From the NCBI RefSeq assembly GCF_039533965.1, contig NZ_BAAAUN010000002.1, positions 220,320-284,319 on the forward strand: a stretch of DNA of 64,000 nt, in the 5' to 3' direction. Positions within the stretch are counted from its first letter, which is position 1. The number at the start of each line of letters is the position of its first letter. This stretch comes from Microbacterium luteolum (GTDB taxonomy: Bacteria; Actinomycetota; Actinomycetes; Actinomycetales; Microbacteriaceae). Made by a program: the position numbers and the translations under genes. Below the pieces are notes generated by a model. It saw only the letters and a list, made by a program, of their open reading frames with translations, was not told the DNA's origin and made no database searches. Shown here in pieces: positions 53,482 through 64,000 of the stretch.

Positions 53482-54395
53482 CCGACATCCAGGACACGCC
53501 CGCCGAAGTCGCCGCGCAGAAGGCGACCACCCTGATCGAGTCGCTGCCGTGGCTCAAGAAGTTCCGCGATCAGATCGTGGTGATCAAGTACGGCGGCAAC
53601 GCCATGGTCTCGGACGAGTTGCAGGACGCGTTCGCGCAGGACATCGCGTATCTCCGCAACGTCGGAGTGCAGCCGGTGGTCGTGCACGGCGGCGGACCCC
53701 AGATCTCCGACATGCTGCAGCGGCTCGAGATCCCGAGCGAGTTCAAGGGCGGCTACCGCGTCACCAACACCGAGGCGATCAGCGTCGTGCGCATGGTGCT
53801 CACCGGGCAGGTCAATCCGCAGCTGGTCTCGAAGATCAATTCCCACGGGCCGATCGCGACCGGACTCAGCGGTGAGGACGCCGGGCTCTTCGGCGGTCGC
53901 CGCCGCGGTGTCGTCATCGACGGGCTCGAGGTCGATCTCGGCCGCGTCGGCGATGTCGTCGAGGTCGACCCGACCCCGGTTCTCGATCACCTCGCGGCCG
54001 GACGGGTGCCGGTGGTCTCGAGCATCGCTCCGGACCTCGACCATCCCGGTCAGTCGCTGAACGTCAACGCGGATGCCGCTGCGGCAGCGCTCGCCGTCGC
54101 CCTGAAGGCGCGCAAGCTCGTCGTCCTGACCGATGTGCCGGGGCTCTACGCGGACTGGCCCAACCGCGACTCGCTCGTGTCCCACCTGACATCCGCGGAG
54201 CTCATTCGGATGCTGCCGACGCTGGAGTCCGGGATGATCCCCAAGATGCGCGCCTGTCTCGAAGCCGTCGAGGGCGGCGTGGACGCTGCGGCCATCATCG
54301 ACGGACGGGTGCCGCACTCGGTGCTCGTCGAGCTCTTCACCAGCAAGGGAATCGGAACCGAAGTGGTTCTGGGAAAGACGGAGGTGACGGCATGA
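53478..54395 (+). CDS. argB: Acetylglutamate kinase
   Basis: Phosphorylates N-acetylglutamate, usually the arginine-inhibited step. The 305-residue protein has the N-terminal helix typical of Arg-sensitive enzymes (ALES-like: [20 protein letters not shown]), KYGGNAM near residue 36, VHGGGPQI near 70, and [13 protein letters not shown] near 216. Overlaps of ATGA at both ends. Confidence 0.97.
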   Translation: MTDIQDTPAEVAAQKATTLIESLPWLKKFRDQIVVIKYGGNAMVSDELQDAFAQDIAYLRNVGVQPVVVHGGGPQISDMLQRLEIPSEFKGGYRVTNTEAISVVRMVLTGQVNPQLVSKINSHGPIATGLSGEDAGLFGGRRRGVVIDGLEVDLGRVGDVVEVDPTPVLDHLAAGRVPVVSSIAPDLDHPGQSLNVNADAAAAALAVALKARKLVVLTDVPGLYADWPNRDSLVSHLTSAELIRMLPTLESGMIPKMRACLEAVEGGVDAAAIIDGRVPHSVLVELFTSKGIGTEVVLGKTEVTA

Positions 54396-55593
54396 CCGTC
54401 TGGCAGGACGATGTGGAGCGCGATCTCGTGCAGAACGCCGGAGACCGGCTCGCACTGCTCACCCGCGGTGAGGGCTCGTACCTGTGGGATGCCGACGGGC
54501 GACGCTACCTGGACTTCCTCGCCGGAATCGCCGTGACCTCGCTCGGCCACGCGCACCCGGTGTTCGTCGAAGCGGTCTCGAAGCAGGCCGCGACGCTGGC
54601 CCACGTGTCGAACTACTTCGCCACGCCGCCGCAGCTCGCGCTGGCCGCTCGACTCAAGCGCCTCGCCGGTGCCGGCATCGGCGGACGGGTGTTCTTCTCG
54701 AACTCAGGTGCCGAGGCGAACGAGGCGGCCTTCAAGCTCGCACGTCTGCACGGCGGCACCGAGCGCCCGCGCATCCTGGCTCTCGAGAACGGGTTCCACG
54801 GCCGCACCATGGGGTCGCTCGCCATGACGGCGAAGGCGTCGATGCGTGCCCCGTTCGAGCCGATGCCCGGTGGTGTGGAGCACATCCCCGCGACCATCGA
54901 AGCACTCGAGGCGGCCATGGATGACCGCGTCGCCGCGGTCATCGTCGAGCCCATCCAGGGCGAAGCCGGCGTCGTCGAGCTGCCGGAGGGCTACCTGGCC
55001 GCGGCCCGCTCGCTGACCCTGGCGCACGGCGCCCTGCTGATCGTGGATGAGATCCAGACCGGGGCCGGACGCACCGGTGCCTGGTTCGGGTTCAGCCACG
55101 AGGGGATCACCCCGGACGCGATCACCCTCGCGAAGGGCATCGGCGGTGGTTTCCCGATCGGCGCGCTGGTCACCTACGGTGCCGCCAGCGATCTGTTCAC
55201 ACCCGGCTCCCACGGTTCCACGTTCGGCGGCAACCCGCTCGCGACCGCGGTGGCCGATGCGGTGCTGACCGAGATCGAGCATGCCGGGCTCGTCGAGAAC
55301 GCGGCACGCCGCGGGGAGGAGCTGCGCGAGCTGATCCTCGGCCTCGATTCGCCCCTCATCTCCGCGGTCCGCGGCCGCGGCCTCCTGATCGGCGTCGCGC
55401 TGAGCGCACCGGTCGCCGGGGTCGTCGTCGCTGCGGCTCAGGAGCGCGGCCTCATCGTGAACGCCGCGAACCCCGAGACGGTGCGCATCGCACCCGCCCT
55501 CACGATCGGCGACGACGAGCTCGCCGTGTTCCGCGAGCTGTTCGCCGCCGCACTCGCCGATGTCTCCGCATCCGTACCCGGAAAGGTTTCCGC

Positions 55594-55597
<4 letters not shown>
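54392..55597 (+). CDS. argD: Acetylornithine aminotransferase
   Basis: PLP enzyme converting N-acetylglutamate semialdehyde to N-acetylornithine. The 401-residue protein has [20 protein letters not shown] near 45, [19 protein letters not shown] near 99, [15 protein letters not shown] near 219 and the PLP Lys in [14 protein letters not shown] near 249. It overlaps argB and argF by ATGA. Confidence 0.97.
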
Positions 55598-57953
<2,356 letters not shown>

Positions 57954-57979
57954 GCGTCGCCGGGCCGGTGCAGGCCGGC

Positions 57980-58564
57980 TCAGTGCAGGTCGACGTCCGC
58001 CTCGGAACGGGTCCACCGGGTGAACCGCACGGTGAATCCGGCGCGGGTCGGGGCGGCGAGGAGAGGACCGGCGGATGCCGCGGCCGTGCCGTCGAACGGA
58101 GCGACGCGCACCAGGCGCCAGGGGCCGTCGTCGGCACGAGCGCGGACGATCACGGCATCCGTCCACCGGCTCACGCGCACCGTGATCTCGCTCTCCAGCC
58201 ACTCGTCCACATGTCCCACCGACCAGTCCGAGCCGCCGGCGGTGACGACGGCACCGAGTCCCAGGTGGTCGTCGGCGTACTCGACGCCGGCTTTCATCCA
58301 GTGCTCGGCGTCGATCCGTACGAAGACGCCGGCTTGATCGAACTGCCCGTCCCATGGTGCGCGGAAGGAGACCTCCATCGCCTCCCCGACGGCCAAGGGG
58401 GCGAGGAGGGCGTGCTCGGTGTCGTGGACGAAGCCGTAGGCGGTGTGTCGCCAGGCATCGCTGCCCTCGATGGCGGTGACCTCGAGCGCGTCGGTCTCGG
58501 TCACGGTCTGCGGGTCGTTGGTCCAGGTCCCGGCATCCCAGGCGATGATGTGCGATTCAGGCAT
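57980..58564 (-). CDS. DUF1349 (concanavalin-like) protein
   Basis: A 194-residue soluble protein of the DUF1349/YesU type, a jelly-roll fold related to carbohydrate-binding lectins. Landmarks are DAWRHTAYGFVHDTEHALLA, FDQAGVFVRIDAEHWMKAGVE and the C-terminal FDGTAAASAGPLLAAPTRAG. No signal peptide. It is divergent from satD and starts six bases after TATGTT, so both genes share the palindromic operator region. Confidence 0.85.
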   Translation of the reverse strand: MPESHIIAWDAGTWTNDPQTVTETDALEVTAIEGSDAWRHTAYGFVHDTEHALLAPLAVGEAMEVSFRAPWDGQFDQAGVFVRIDAEHWMKAGVEYADDHLGLGAVVTAGGSDWSVGHVDEWLESEITVRVSRWTDAVIVRARADDGPWRLVRVAPFDGTAAASAGPLLAAPTRAGFTVRFTRWTRSEADVDLH

Positions 58565-58570
58565 GTTCCC

Positions 58571-58576
58571 AACATA
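58571..58576 (-). promoter_or_regulatory. -10 box of the DUF1349 gene
   Basis: TATGTT on the minus strand, six bases before the ATG at 58564. Confidence 0.4.
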
Positions 58577-58587
58577 TAGCCATTCAA

Positions 58588-58623
58588 GGCATAAAGTGAG
58601 GTTATGCGTGTTATGGTTATGCC
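58588..58623. promoter_or_regulatory. Palindromic operator before satD
   Basis: GGCATAA (58588-58594) faces TTATGCC (58617-58623), with an imperfect copy TTATGCG (58602-58608) and TTATGG (58611-58616) between. The last half-site overlaps the -10 box TATGGT (58612-58617), six bases before the ATG. The A/T content is unusual for this genome. SatD itself has a C-terminal helix-turn-helix and could be the regulator. Confidence 0.55.
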
Positions 58624-59268
58624 ATGGTCATCGCCGTACTCGCCGACATCGTGGGCTCTCGTAAGCTCGACGATCGCACCGCCGCGCAACAGGTGCTGGA
58701 CGAGACCATCGCGCAGGTCGAAGCTGACCTCCCGCTGGCCGCTCAGTCGCTCACGCCTACGGTGGGGGATGAGCAGCAGGGCGTCTATCGAGACCTCGGC
58801 GACGCTCTGGTCTCCCTCCTCATGATCCAGCTGCGGCTGCCCGACGGGATCGGCTTCCGGTTCGGCGTCGGCGTGGGGGAGGTATCCGCGGTCGAATCCG
58901 TGCACGGCGAACTCGCCGACGGCCCGGGGTGGTACGCGGCGCGGGCGGCGATCGACATCGTGCACGCCCGCGAAGGGCGCGCCATACCGCGAGCGCGTAC
59001 CTGGATTGTCGGAGCCCCGGGGCAGGATGAGGTCATGGACAGCACGATCGCGGCGTCGAACGCCTACCTCCTCGTGCGTGACGAGCTGGTCGGCGCGATG
59101 AGCGAGCGCGAGCGCCGTCTGACCTACGGCCGCCTGATCGGGCGGTCGCAGCACGAGCTCGCCGACGAGGAGGGCATCTCCCAGCCGAGCGTCTCGAAGT
59201 CGCTGCGCAGCGCAGGGGCCGCGGCGGTCCTCGAAGGAGTAGCCGTCCTGCGAGGAGGATCCGCATGA
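58624..59268 (+). CDS. SatD family protein with C-terminal helix-turn-helix
   Basis: A 214-residue protein of the SatD family. The N-terminal part has ADIVGSRKLDDR near residue 8 and GDEQQGVYRDLGDAL near 48, a layout like a degenerate nucleotide-cyclase-type fold. The C-terminal part, about 165-205, is a sigma-like helix-turn-helix (RLIGRSQHELADEEGISQPS then SVSKSLRS). It is coupled by ATGA to a membrane protein of the DUF3307 type, a known pairing, and is a candidate repressor of its own palindromic operator. Confidence 0.82.
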   Translation: MVIAVLADIVGSRKLDDRTAAQQVLDETIAQVEADLPLAAQSLTPTVGDEQQGVYRDLGDALVSLLMIQLRLPDGIGFRFGVGVGEVSAVESVHGELADGPGWYAARAAIDIVHAREGRAIPRARTWIVGAPGQDEVMDSTIAASNAYLLVRDELVGAMSERERRLTYGRLIGRSQHELADEEGISQPSVSKSLRSAGAAAVLEGVAVLRGGSA

Positions 59269-60074
59269 TCATCGCCGGATTCGTGCTCCTCGCCGTCGGC
59301 GCCGTCGACCTCGTCCGCCAGTTCGCGCCCCGTCGTTGGATCGGGTACCTGACCGTGGCCGTGCTGCTGCTGCTCCTGGGCAGCGTCAGCGACGCGCTGC
59401 TGCCGATGATCGCCGCGCTCGTGGTCGGTGCGCTCTGGGTCTGGTCGATGCCCGACGAGCGGAGGGCTCCGCTGGGCTTCTGGCCGGCGGTCCTTCTCGG
59501 TGTGCTGAGCGTCGGCGCGGTCGTGTCGCTCGGCGCGCGGGCGGATGCCGGGCTCATCGGCGACGTCTGGAGCCTGCGATCGCCTTTCGGCGACGTCTCG
59601 TTCGATCTCGCGATGCTCGTCCTCGGCGCGGGCGTCTTCCTCTTGGAGTCCTCCAACCTCGTGGTGCGCGCGGCGCTCGACGGCGAGCACACGTGGCGAC
59701 CCGCCGATCCGGAGCCGGCCGTCCCCGTCGTCCCGGAGCCCACGACGCCGGCCCCGCTGGTGCCGCCGGTCGGCGACGGGGCGGATGCCCCTGTCGATGC
59801 GGCACCGACCAAGCCCGCCGATCCTCGTGGCGGCTTCAAGGGCGGACGCCTCATCGGCCCGCTGGAGCGCACGATCGTGATGATCCTCACCCTCGCCGCG
59901 GCTTACCCCGTCCTGGCCGCGATGCTGGCGGCGAAGGGCATCGTCCGCTTCCCGGAGATCTCTCGCGACGGCGAGACCGGTGCCCGCGCCGAGTACTTCC
60001 TCGTCGGCAGCCTCGTCAGCTGGGTCATCGCACTGAGCGCCGCTTTCCTCGTCTGGTGGGCGGCGCACAGCTGA
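59265..60074 (+). CDS. SatD-associated membrane protein (DUF3307-like)
   Basis: A 269-residue integral membrane protein with about four helices in residues 1-145, a Pro-rich cytoplasmic or external linker (150-195) and a C-terminal domain with LERTIVMILTLAAAYPVLAA and AKGIVRFPEISRDGETGARA before a last helix, characteristic of the SatD-partner family. Function unknown. Its start overlaps the satD stop by ATGA. Confidence 0.75.
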   Translation: MIIAGFVLLAVGAVDLVRQFAPRRWIGYLTVAVLLLLLGSVSDALLPMIAALVVGALWVWSMPDERRAPLGFWPAVLLGVLSVGAVVSLGARADAGLIGDVWSLRSPFGDVSFDLAMLVLGAGVFLLESSNLVVRAALDGEHTWRPADPEPAVPVVPEPTTPAPLVPPVGDGADAPVDAAPTKPADPRGGFKGGRLIGPLERTIVMILTLAAAYPVLAAMLAAKGIVRFPEISRDGETGARAEYFLVGSLVSWVIALSAAFLVWWAAHS

Positions 60075-60098
60075 GACGGAGGCGAGGTCGCGCGCTGA

Positions 60099-60104
60099 TA
60101 GCCT
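60099..60104 (+). promoter_or_regulatory. -10 box of tyrS
   Basis: TAGCCT seven bases before the GTG start of tyrS. Confidence 0.45.
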
Positions 60105-60111
60105 GGAGCGC

Positions 60112-61413
60112 GTGTCAACTCCCGCTCTGACGACCGCGACTCCGGCGATCGACCCCACGTTCGAGAACGTGTGGGACGAACTGCTGTGGCGCGGGCTCGT
60201 CCACGTGTCCACCGACCAGGAGGCGCTCCGCGCCCTTCTCGCCGGAGACCCGATCACGTATTACTGCGGGTTCGATCCGACAGCGCCGAGCCTGCACCTC
60301 GGGAATCTCGTGCAGCTGCTGACGATGCGTCGCCTCCAGCTGGCAGGTCACAAGCCGCTGGGGCTCGTCGGCGGGTCCACCGGTCTCATCGGCGACCCGC
60401 GGCCCACGGCAGAGCGCACCCTGAACACGCGAGAGACCGTCGCCGAATGGGTCGACCGGCTGCGCACGCAGGTGGAGCGGTACCTCAGCTTCGACGGCGA
60501 CAACGCCGCGCGCATGGTGAACAACCTCGACTGGACGGCGCCGATGTCGGCGATCGACTTCCTGCGCGAAATCGGCAAGCACTACCGTGTCGGCACGATG
60601 CTCAAGAAGGACGCCGTCGCGGCGCGACTGAGCTCCGACGAGGGCATCAGCTACACCGAGTTCAGCTACCAGATCCTGCAGGGCATGGACTACCTCGAGC
60701 TGTACCGCCAGTACGGCTGCGTGCTGCAGACCGGCGGCTCCGACCAGTGGGGCAACCTCACCAGCGGCACCGACCTCATCCGTCGCGCCGAAGGGGTGTC
60801 CGCGCACGCCATCGGCACGCCGCTCATCACGAACAGCGACGGCACGAAGTTCGGCAAGAGCGAGGGAAACGCGATCTGGCTCGACGCCGAGATGTGCAGC
60901 CCGTACCGGATGTACCAGTTCTGGCTGAGCACCGCCGATGCCGACGTCATCGAGCGGCTGAAGGTCTTCACCTTCCTCAGCCGCGCCGAGATCGAGGAGT
61001 ACGCCGCGCTGGTCGAGTCGGAGCCGTTCCGTCGCGCCGCGCAGAAGCGTCTCGCCCTCGAAGTCGTCGCCACGGTGCACGGCATCGATGCGACCGCCGC
61101 CGTGATCGCGGCATCCGAGGCATTGTTCGGGCAGGGCGACCTGACCGCTCTTGATGCGTCGACGCTGCGCACCGCGCTCGAAGAGCTTCCGAACGCGACG
61201 GTGGCCGCCGGCACGCCGGTGGTCGAAGCGCTGGTCGCGACCGAACTCGTGTCGAGCCTGGGCGAAGCCCGACGTGCGATCGCCCAGGGCGGCGTCTCGC
61301 TCGACGGCGAACGCGTCGAGGACGAGGCGGCCACGGTTCAGGGTTCTCTTCCCGGCGGAGTCTCCGTGCTCCGCCGCGGCAAGAAGACCCTCGCGGGCGT
61401 CTTCATCGGCTGA
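60112..61413 (+). CDS. tyrS: Tyrosyl-tRNA synthetase
   Basis: Class I synthetase of the TyrRS1 type, 433 residues. The HIGH-type motif is PSLHLGNLVQ (61-64 HLGN), tyrosine pocket YYCGFDPTAPS, and the KMSKS-type motif is KFGKS at 246-250. A C-terminal S4 RNA-binding domain begins near residue 365 (VSSLGEARRAIAQGGVSLDG). It starts with GTG. Confidence 0.98.
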   Translation: MSTPALTTATPAIDPTFENVWDELLWRGLVHVSTDQEALRALLAGDPITYYCGFDPTAPSLHLGNLVQLLTMRRLQLAGHKPLGLVGGSTGLIGDPRPTAERTLNTRETVAEWVDRLRTQVERYLSFDGDNAARMVNNLDWTAPMSAIDFLREIGKHYRVGTMLKKDAVAARLSSDEGISYTEFSYQILQGMDYLELYRQYGCVLQTGGSDQWGNLTSGTDLIRRAEGVSAHAIGTPLITNSDGTKFGKSEGNAIWLDAEMCSPYRMYQFWLSTADADVIERLKVFTFLSRAEIEEYAALVESEPFRRAAQKRLALEVVATVHGIDATAAVIAASEALFGQGDLTALDASTLRTALEELPNATVAAGTPVVEALVATELVSSLGEARRAIAQGGVSLDGERVEDEAATVQGSLPGGVSVLRRGKKTLAGVFIG

Positions 61414-61420
61414 GCAGCGG

Positions 61421-62215
61421 ATGCCGTTCACGCCGAGTCACGCGGTCGTCGCGCTGCCCTTCATCCGCACGCCGCTGGTGCCGGCGGCGATCGCGATCGG
61501 TGCGATGACTCCTGATCTCCCGCTGTTCCTGCGCGGCGTCGGGCTGGACTACTCGTTCACCCACACCTTCGCGAACGTCGTGTGGACCGCGGCCGTGGCA
61601 CTCGTGCTGTTCGTCCTCTGGCGCGCGGTGCTGCGTCCCGCCGTTCCGGAGCTCGCTCCGCGATGGCTCGCGCGACGTCTCCCCGAGGAGTGGTCTGTCG
61701 GCGCGGTCGAGGCCGCCGGACGAGCAGTGGGTGTGGGGGAGAAGCGCGTCTATCCGCTGCTGCTCGCCGTCTCGCTCATCCTCGGGGTGCTCTCGCACAT
61801 CGTCTGGGACCTGTTCACGCACGAGGGACGATGGGGCGTGCAAGCGCTCCCCGCGCTCGACGAGATGTGGGGTCCGCTCACCGGCTTCAAGTGGCTCCAG
61901 CACGGATCGAGCGTGCTGGGACTCGTGATCATCGGAGTGTGGGCGCTGCTCTGGCTGCGTCGGCACGGTGCGCGTCCGGCCCTCTCGCAGCGGTTGCCGC
62001 ACGGTGTCCGCGTGACGTGGTGGCTGTCGCTGCCCGTGATCCTGCTCACGGCGTGGGTCATCGGTCTGGTCGTCCTCGGACCGCTCGACGCGGAATTCAC
62101 CGTGCAGCACCTGGCGTATCGGGTTCTTCCCCCGGCGTGCGCGCTGTGGGGTGCCCTCACCCTGGTGCTGTGCGTCGTCCTGTCTCTGAACCGACGCTCT
62201 CACCAGCTCGGCTGA
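61421..62215 (+). CDS. DUF4184 family membrane protein
   Basis: A 264-residue membrane protein with the DUF4184 start MPFTPSHAVVALPFIRTPLV, then AIGAMTPDLPLFLR, and about five helices. A conserved His-Asp set (TPSHA, SHIVWDLFTHEGRWG) suggests a metal-dependent membrane hydrolase like related integral-membrane proteins. It follows tyrS by seven bases and may be co-transcribed. Its 3' end overlaps the opposing CoA-transferase gene by 16 bases. Confidence 0.82.
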   Translation: MPFTPSHAVVALPFIRTPLVPAAIAIGAMTPDLPLFLRGVGLDYSFTHTFANVVWTAAVALVLFVLWRAVLRPAVPELAPRWLARRLPEEWSVGAVEAAGRAVGVGEKRVYPLLLAVSLILGVLSHIVWDLFTHEGRWGVQALPALDEMWGPLTGFKWLQHGSSVLGLVIIGVWALLWLRRHGARPALSQRLPHGVRVTWWLSLPVILLTAWVIGLVVLGPLDAEFTVQHLAYRVLPPACALWGALTLVLCVVLSLNRRSHQLG

Positions 62216-63507
62216 TCCGCTCCCCAGGTGCGGGGCGCCGCGAACTCGAGGCCGGGAAGTGCCGGCTTCGCCGTCACCAGCTCGACATCACCGATGGAGA
62301 AGTGGGCGATGTGCGCTGCCGGATCGACCGCGACCTCGGCACCCGGCTCGGCTCGGCGCGGCATGCCGAGAAGCTCGGCGGCGACGCGTCGCAGCGACGT
62401 CTGCACCCACCACGAGCCGCCTTCGATCGCGCGGCGGCGCAACAGCATCGTGATCGCGGCAGCCAGCAGATACCCCGCGCTGTGGTCGAGCGCCTGAGCG
62501 GGCAGTGCTCCCGGACGCTCGCCGTCCGGGGACTCGATGAGCGCGATTCCCGACTCGGCCTGCACGAGGCTGTCGAAGCCCGCCCGTTGCGGATGGTCCG
62601 CGCCCCAGGCGCTGAGCTGGGCCACGACCAGTCCCGGATGCCGCGGTACCAGTGACTGCGGATCCAGCCCGAGTCGGGCGAGCGCGGCGGGCCGGTATCC
62701 GAGAACCACGGCATCCGCTTCGGCGAGCAGCTCGTCGAACCGTGCGGATCGCGCATCCAGCAGGGTCGAGCGCTTGCCGTGGCCGGTGTCGAGGTGCTGC
62801 CATTCGGGTTCGAGCAGCCCTGGAGGGTCGACCCGCAGCACGTCGGCGCCGAGAAGCGCGAGTGTACGGGTGCAGACCGGACCCGCGATCACACGTGTGA
62901 GATCGAGGATGCGGATGCCCTCGAGCGGGCGCGATGCCGACCCGAGAAGGACAGCGCGCGGCGCAGCGGGGGAGTCGTAGCCGCGGACGTCGAGCAACGG
63001 TGTTTGGCGGAGGGCGGCGTCCAGGGCAGGATGCTCCGCCATGACGGCGACGGCGAGTCCGCCTTCTGCGCTGATCGCCTCGATGGCCGCCGCTGATGTT
63101 CGCACGGCGAGGGCGTCGCGCACGTCCGCGGCCTCCGCTGTGTCGCCCAATCGCAGTCCGGCACGAAGGCCTGCGGCATGATGCGGGTAGTTGGCGTGCG
63201 TGCGGATCCAACCGTCGGCCGTCTGCCAGAACCCCGAGAGTGCGGCCCACACCGGGGGAGCGGTGCCGTCGATCGTGAGGACGCGGTCGCTCCGGTACGC
63301 GGTGGCGATCCGGCCGGCGTCGAGCATCGATGGGTTCCGGCCGGCTGCGAGGGTCGCGGCACCGATGCTCGCCCAGGCGAGTCGGCCGGTGGCGAGGCGT
63401 GAAGGGAGCGGCACCGCCGTGGTCGGCTCGGCGACACCGTCGAGTGTCCGGGACTCCCCGTCGAGCTCGCGCCACACGCGGGAGAGGAGCGCGAGTCCCG
63501 CACTCAC
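62200..63507 (-). CDS. Family III CoA-transferase (CaiB/BaiF-like)
   Basis: A 435-residue protein of the CaiB/BaiF type, which moves CoA between acids. The C-terminal half has the family body: LEGIRILDLTRVIAGPVCTR near residue 222 with the catalytic-loop Asp, ADVLRVDPPG near 247, ADAVVLGYRP near 285 and GFDSLVQAESGIA near 323. The N-terminal 200 residues are less conserved. GTG at 63507 is chosen, with GAGGA upstream; longer readings are low-complexity and cross the rRNA promoter side. Substrate unknown. Confidence 0.85.
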   Translation of the reverse strand: MSAGLALLSRVWRELDGESRTLDGVAEPTTAVPLPSRLATGRLAWASIGAATLAAGRNPSMLDAGRIATAYRSDRVLTIDGTAPPVWAALSGFWQTADGWIRTHANYPHHAAGLRAGLRLGDTAEAADVRDALAVRTSAAAIEAISAEGGLAVAVMAEHPALDAALRQTPLLDVRGYDSPAAPRAVLLGSASRPLEGIRILDLTRVIAGPVCTRTLALLGADVLRVDPPGLLEPEWQHLDTGHGKRSTLLDARSARFDELLAEADAVVLGYRPAALARLGLDPQSLVPRHPGLVVAQLSAWGADHPQRAGFDSLVQAESGIALIESPDGERPGALPAQALDHSAGYLLAAAITMLLRRRAIEGGSWWVQTSLRRVAAELLGMPRRAEPGAEVAVDPAAHIAHFSIGDVELVTAKPALPGLEFAAPRTWGADQPSW

Positions 63508-63662
63508 GCGGAGTCCTCGTCGACGCTGCGGAGGGACCGTCGGACGGTGAGCATGAGCATGGCGCGATCGTACTCCTGACGCCCCAGGAGACGGAAAACC
63601 CGCCTGATCCGGACAAACCGTCTGGCGAAGGCCGACGACACGCCCGGGGGTACCGCCTCGAT
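63508..63662. other. First part of the terminal intergenic region: nothing assignable
   Basis: 155 bases between the CoA-transferase start and the first rrn promoter candidate. I see only a 6-bp hairpin at 63573-63590 (CTCCTG and CAGGAG) and no gene. Confidence 0.5.
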
Positions 63663-63691
63663 TTGCCAGAACCCCGGAATCCACGTAACTT
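63663..63691 (+). promoter_or_regulatory. Candidate upstream rrn promoter
   Basis: TTGCCA (63663-63668), 17 bases, TAACTT (63686-63691), in a short A/T-rich stretch. It is the weakest of three tandem candidates. Confidence 0.4.
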
Positions 63692-63775
63692 ATTACTTGT
63701 TCGCCCCACAGGGAAGCGGAGAAGCCCAGAGCTTCACCCCCCTCAAGCGGAGAACCACTCCCGATCCTCTCTCAC

Positions 63776-63804
63776 TTGAGAGATCAGACGCTTGCGTCTA
63801 GGAT
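63776..63804 (+). promoter_or_regulatory. Candidate rrn promoter P1
   Basis: TTGAGA (63776-63781), 17 bases, TAGGAT (63799-63804). The spacer contains a small hairpin AGACGC-TT-GCGTCT. Confidence 0.55.
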
Positions 63805-63873
63805 GGGAGGTCCACCCCTTCTGCAGCTGGAATCGGCTGCGCAGCGGATCTACGATCCGCGCCGCGCGCTGAT

Positions 63874-63901
63874 TTGACAAGCGAGTCGGGATGGCTAAGA
63901 T
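63874..63901 (+). promoter_or_regulatory. rrn promoter P2
   Basis: TTGACA (63874-63879), 16 bases, TAAGAT (63896-63901), a consensus-like housekeeping promoter. Transcription would start near 63908. Confidence 0.75.
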
Positions 63902-63907
63902 AGAGAA

Positions 63908-64000
63908 GTTGCCCTTCGGGCCTGGCTGTGATGGCTGGGTCGTGGGAGCATCCGATCCTTGAGAACTCAACAGCGTGCACTTGTCAAATGCCAAATTATC
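63908..64000 (+). ncRNA. Leader of a ribosomal RNA operon (16S beyond window)
   Basis: A short GCCCTTCGGGC hairpin is followed by CCTTGAGAACTCAACAGCGT and CTTGTCAAATGCCAAAT, which is the conserved actinobacterial pre-16S leader with antitermination (box A) and processing sequences. The 16S rRNA gene itself starts after the right edge. Confidence 0.8.

Overview
The window reads as chromosomal DNA of a high-GC Gram-positive actinobacterium of the family Microbacteriaceae, most likely Microbacterium. The basis is very high GC third positions, gene families and gene order typical of that group (lexA divergent from a LysM gene, DUF2510 envelope proteins, gluABCD, the argCJBDF-H block, an actinobacterial Tad cluster) and many promoters in which a TAnnnT box lies about six bases before the start codon. 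There is no prophage, insertion sequence, CRISPR array or plasmid signature; this is mostly core chromosome.

Layout. 1-8.2 kb: pncB (cut by the left edge), murI-rph-rdgB, a cation-diffusion exporter with a Zur-box-like site, divergent ligD and ku for end joining, a DedA protein, and a tRNA-Leu. 8.3-14.2 kb: two small unknown genes and a compact Tad/Flp pilus cluster (tadA, tadB, tadC, pilin-like, tadE, tadF, tadG-like) followed by a lipoprotein. 14.2-22.4 kb: Nudix and MFS genes, prfB with a strong terminator, two tandem DUF2510 membrane proteins, ftsE-ftsX and smpB. 22.4-31.7 kb: an S9 peptidase, lexA facing a LysM division-inhibitor-like gene, histidine genes hisC-hisB-hisH and priA split by an opposing ParA-like ATPase gene, SseB, and a lipoprotein. 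31.7-35.2 kb: a folded palindromic element, DUF1844, infC (AUC start)-rpmI-rplT, DUF2809 and a SpoU methyltransferase.

35.2-41.9 kb: a two-component system followed by a TAXI-type binding protein whose signal peptide is broken by an 11-bp tandem duplication, a regulatory-looking intergenic region, then the gluABCD amino-acid ABC transporter. 41.9-51 kb: pheS-pheT, small genes, and a TPP riboswitch controlling thiM and a ThiE-ThiD-TenA trifunctional fusion. 51-58 kb: a tightly overlapping argC-J-B-D-F-H operon preceded by a tiny Arg-rich reading frame. 58-63.5 kb: a SatD/DUF3307-type pair with a palindromic operator, tyrS, DUF4184 and a family III CoA-transferase. The last 490 bases are the promoter and leader region of a ribosomal RNA operon whose 16S gene begins beyond the right edge.

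Points most worth a second look are the 11-bp duplication switching the TAXI binding protein out of frame (37281-37311), a 28-bp element inserted in the same reading frame in argC and pheT, the folded element at 31756-31848, the intergenic region 38256-38409 (direct repeats, an 18-bp perfect palindrome, a 15-bp-stem terminator), and the pilin-slot protein that lacks the usual Glu+5.
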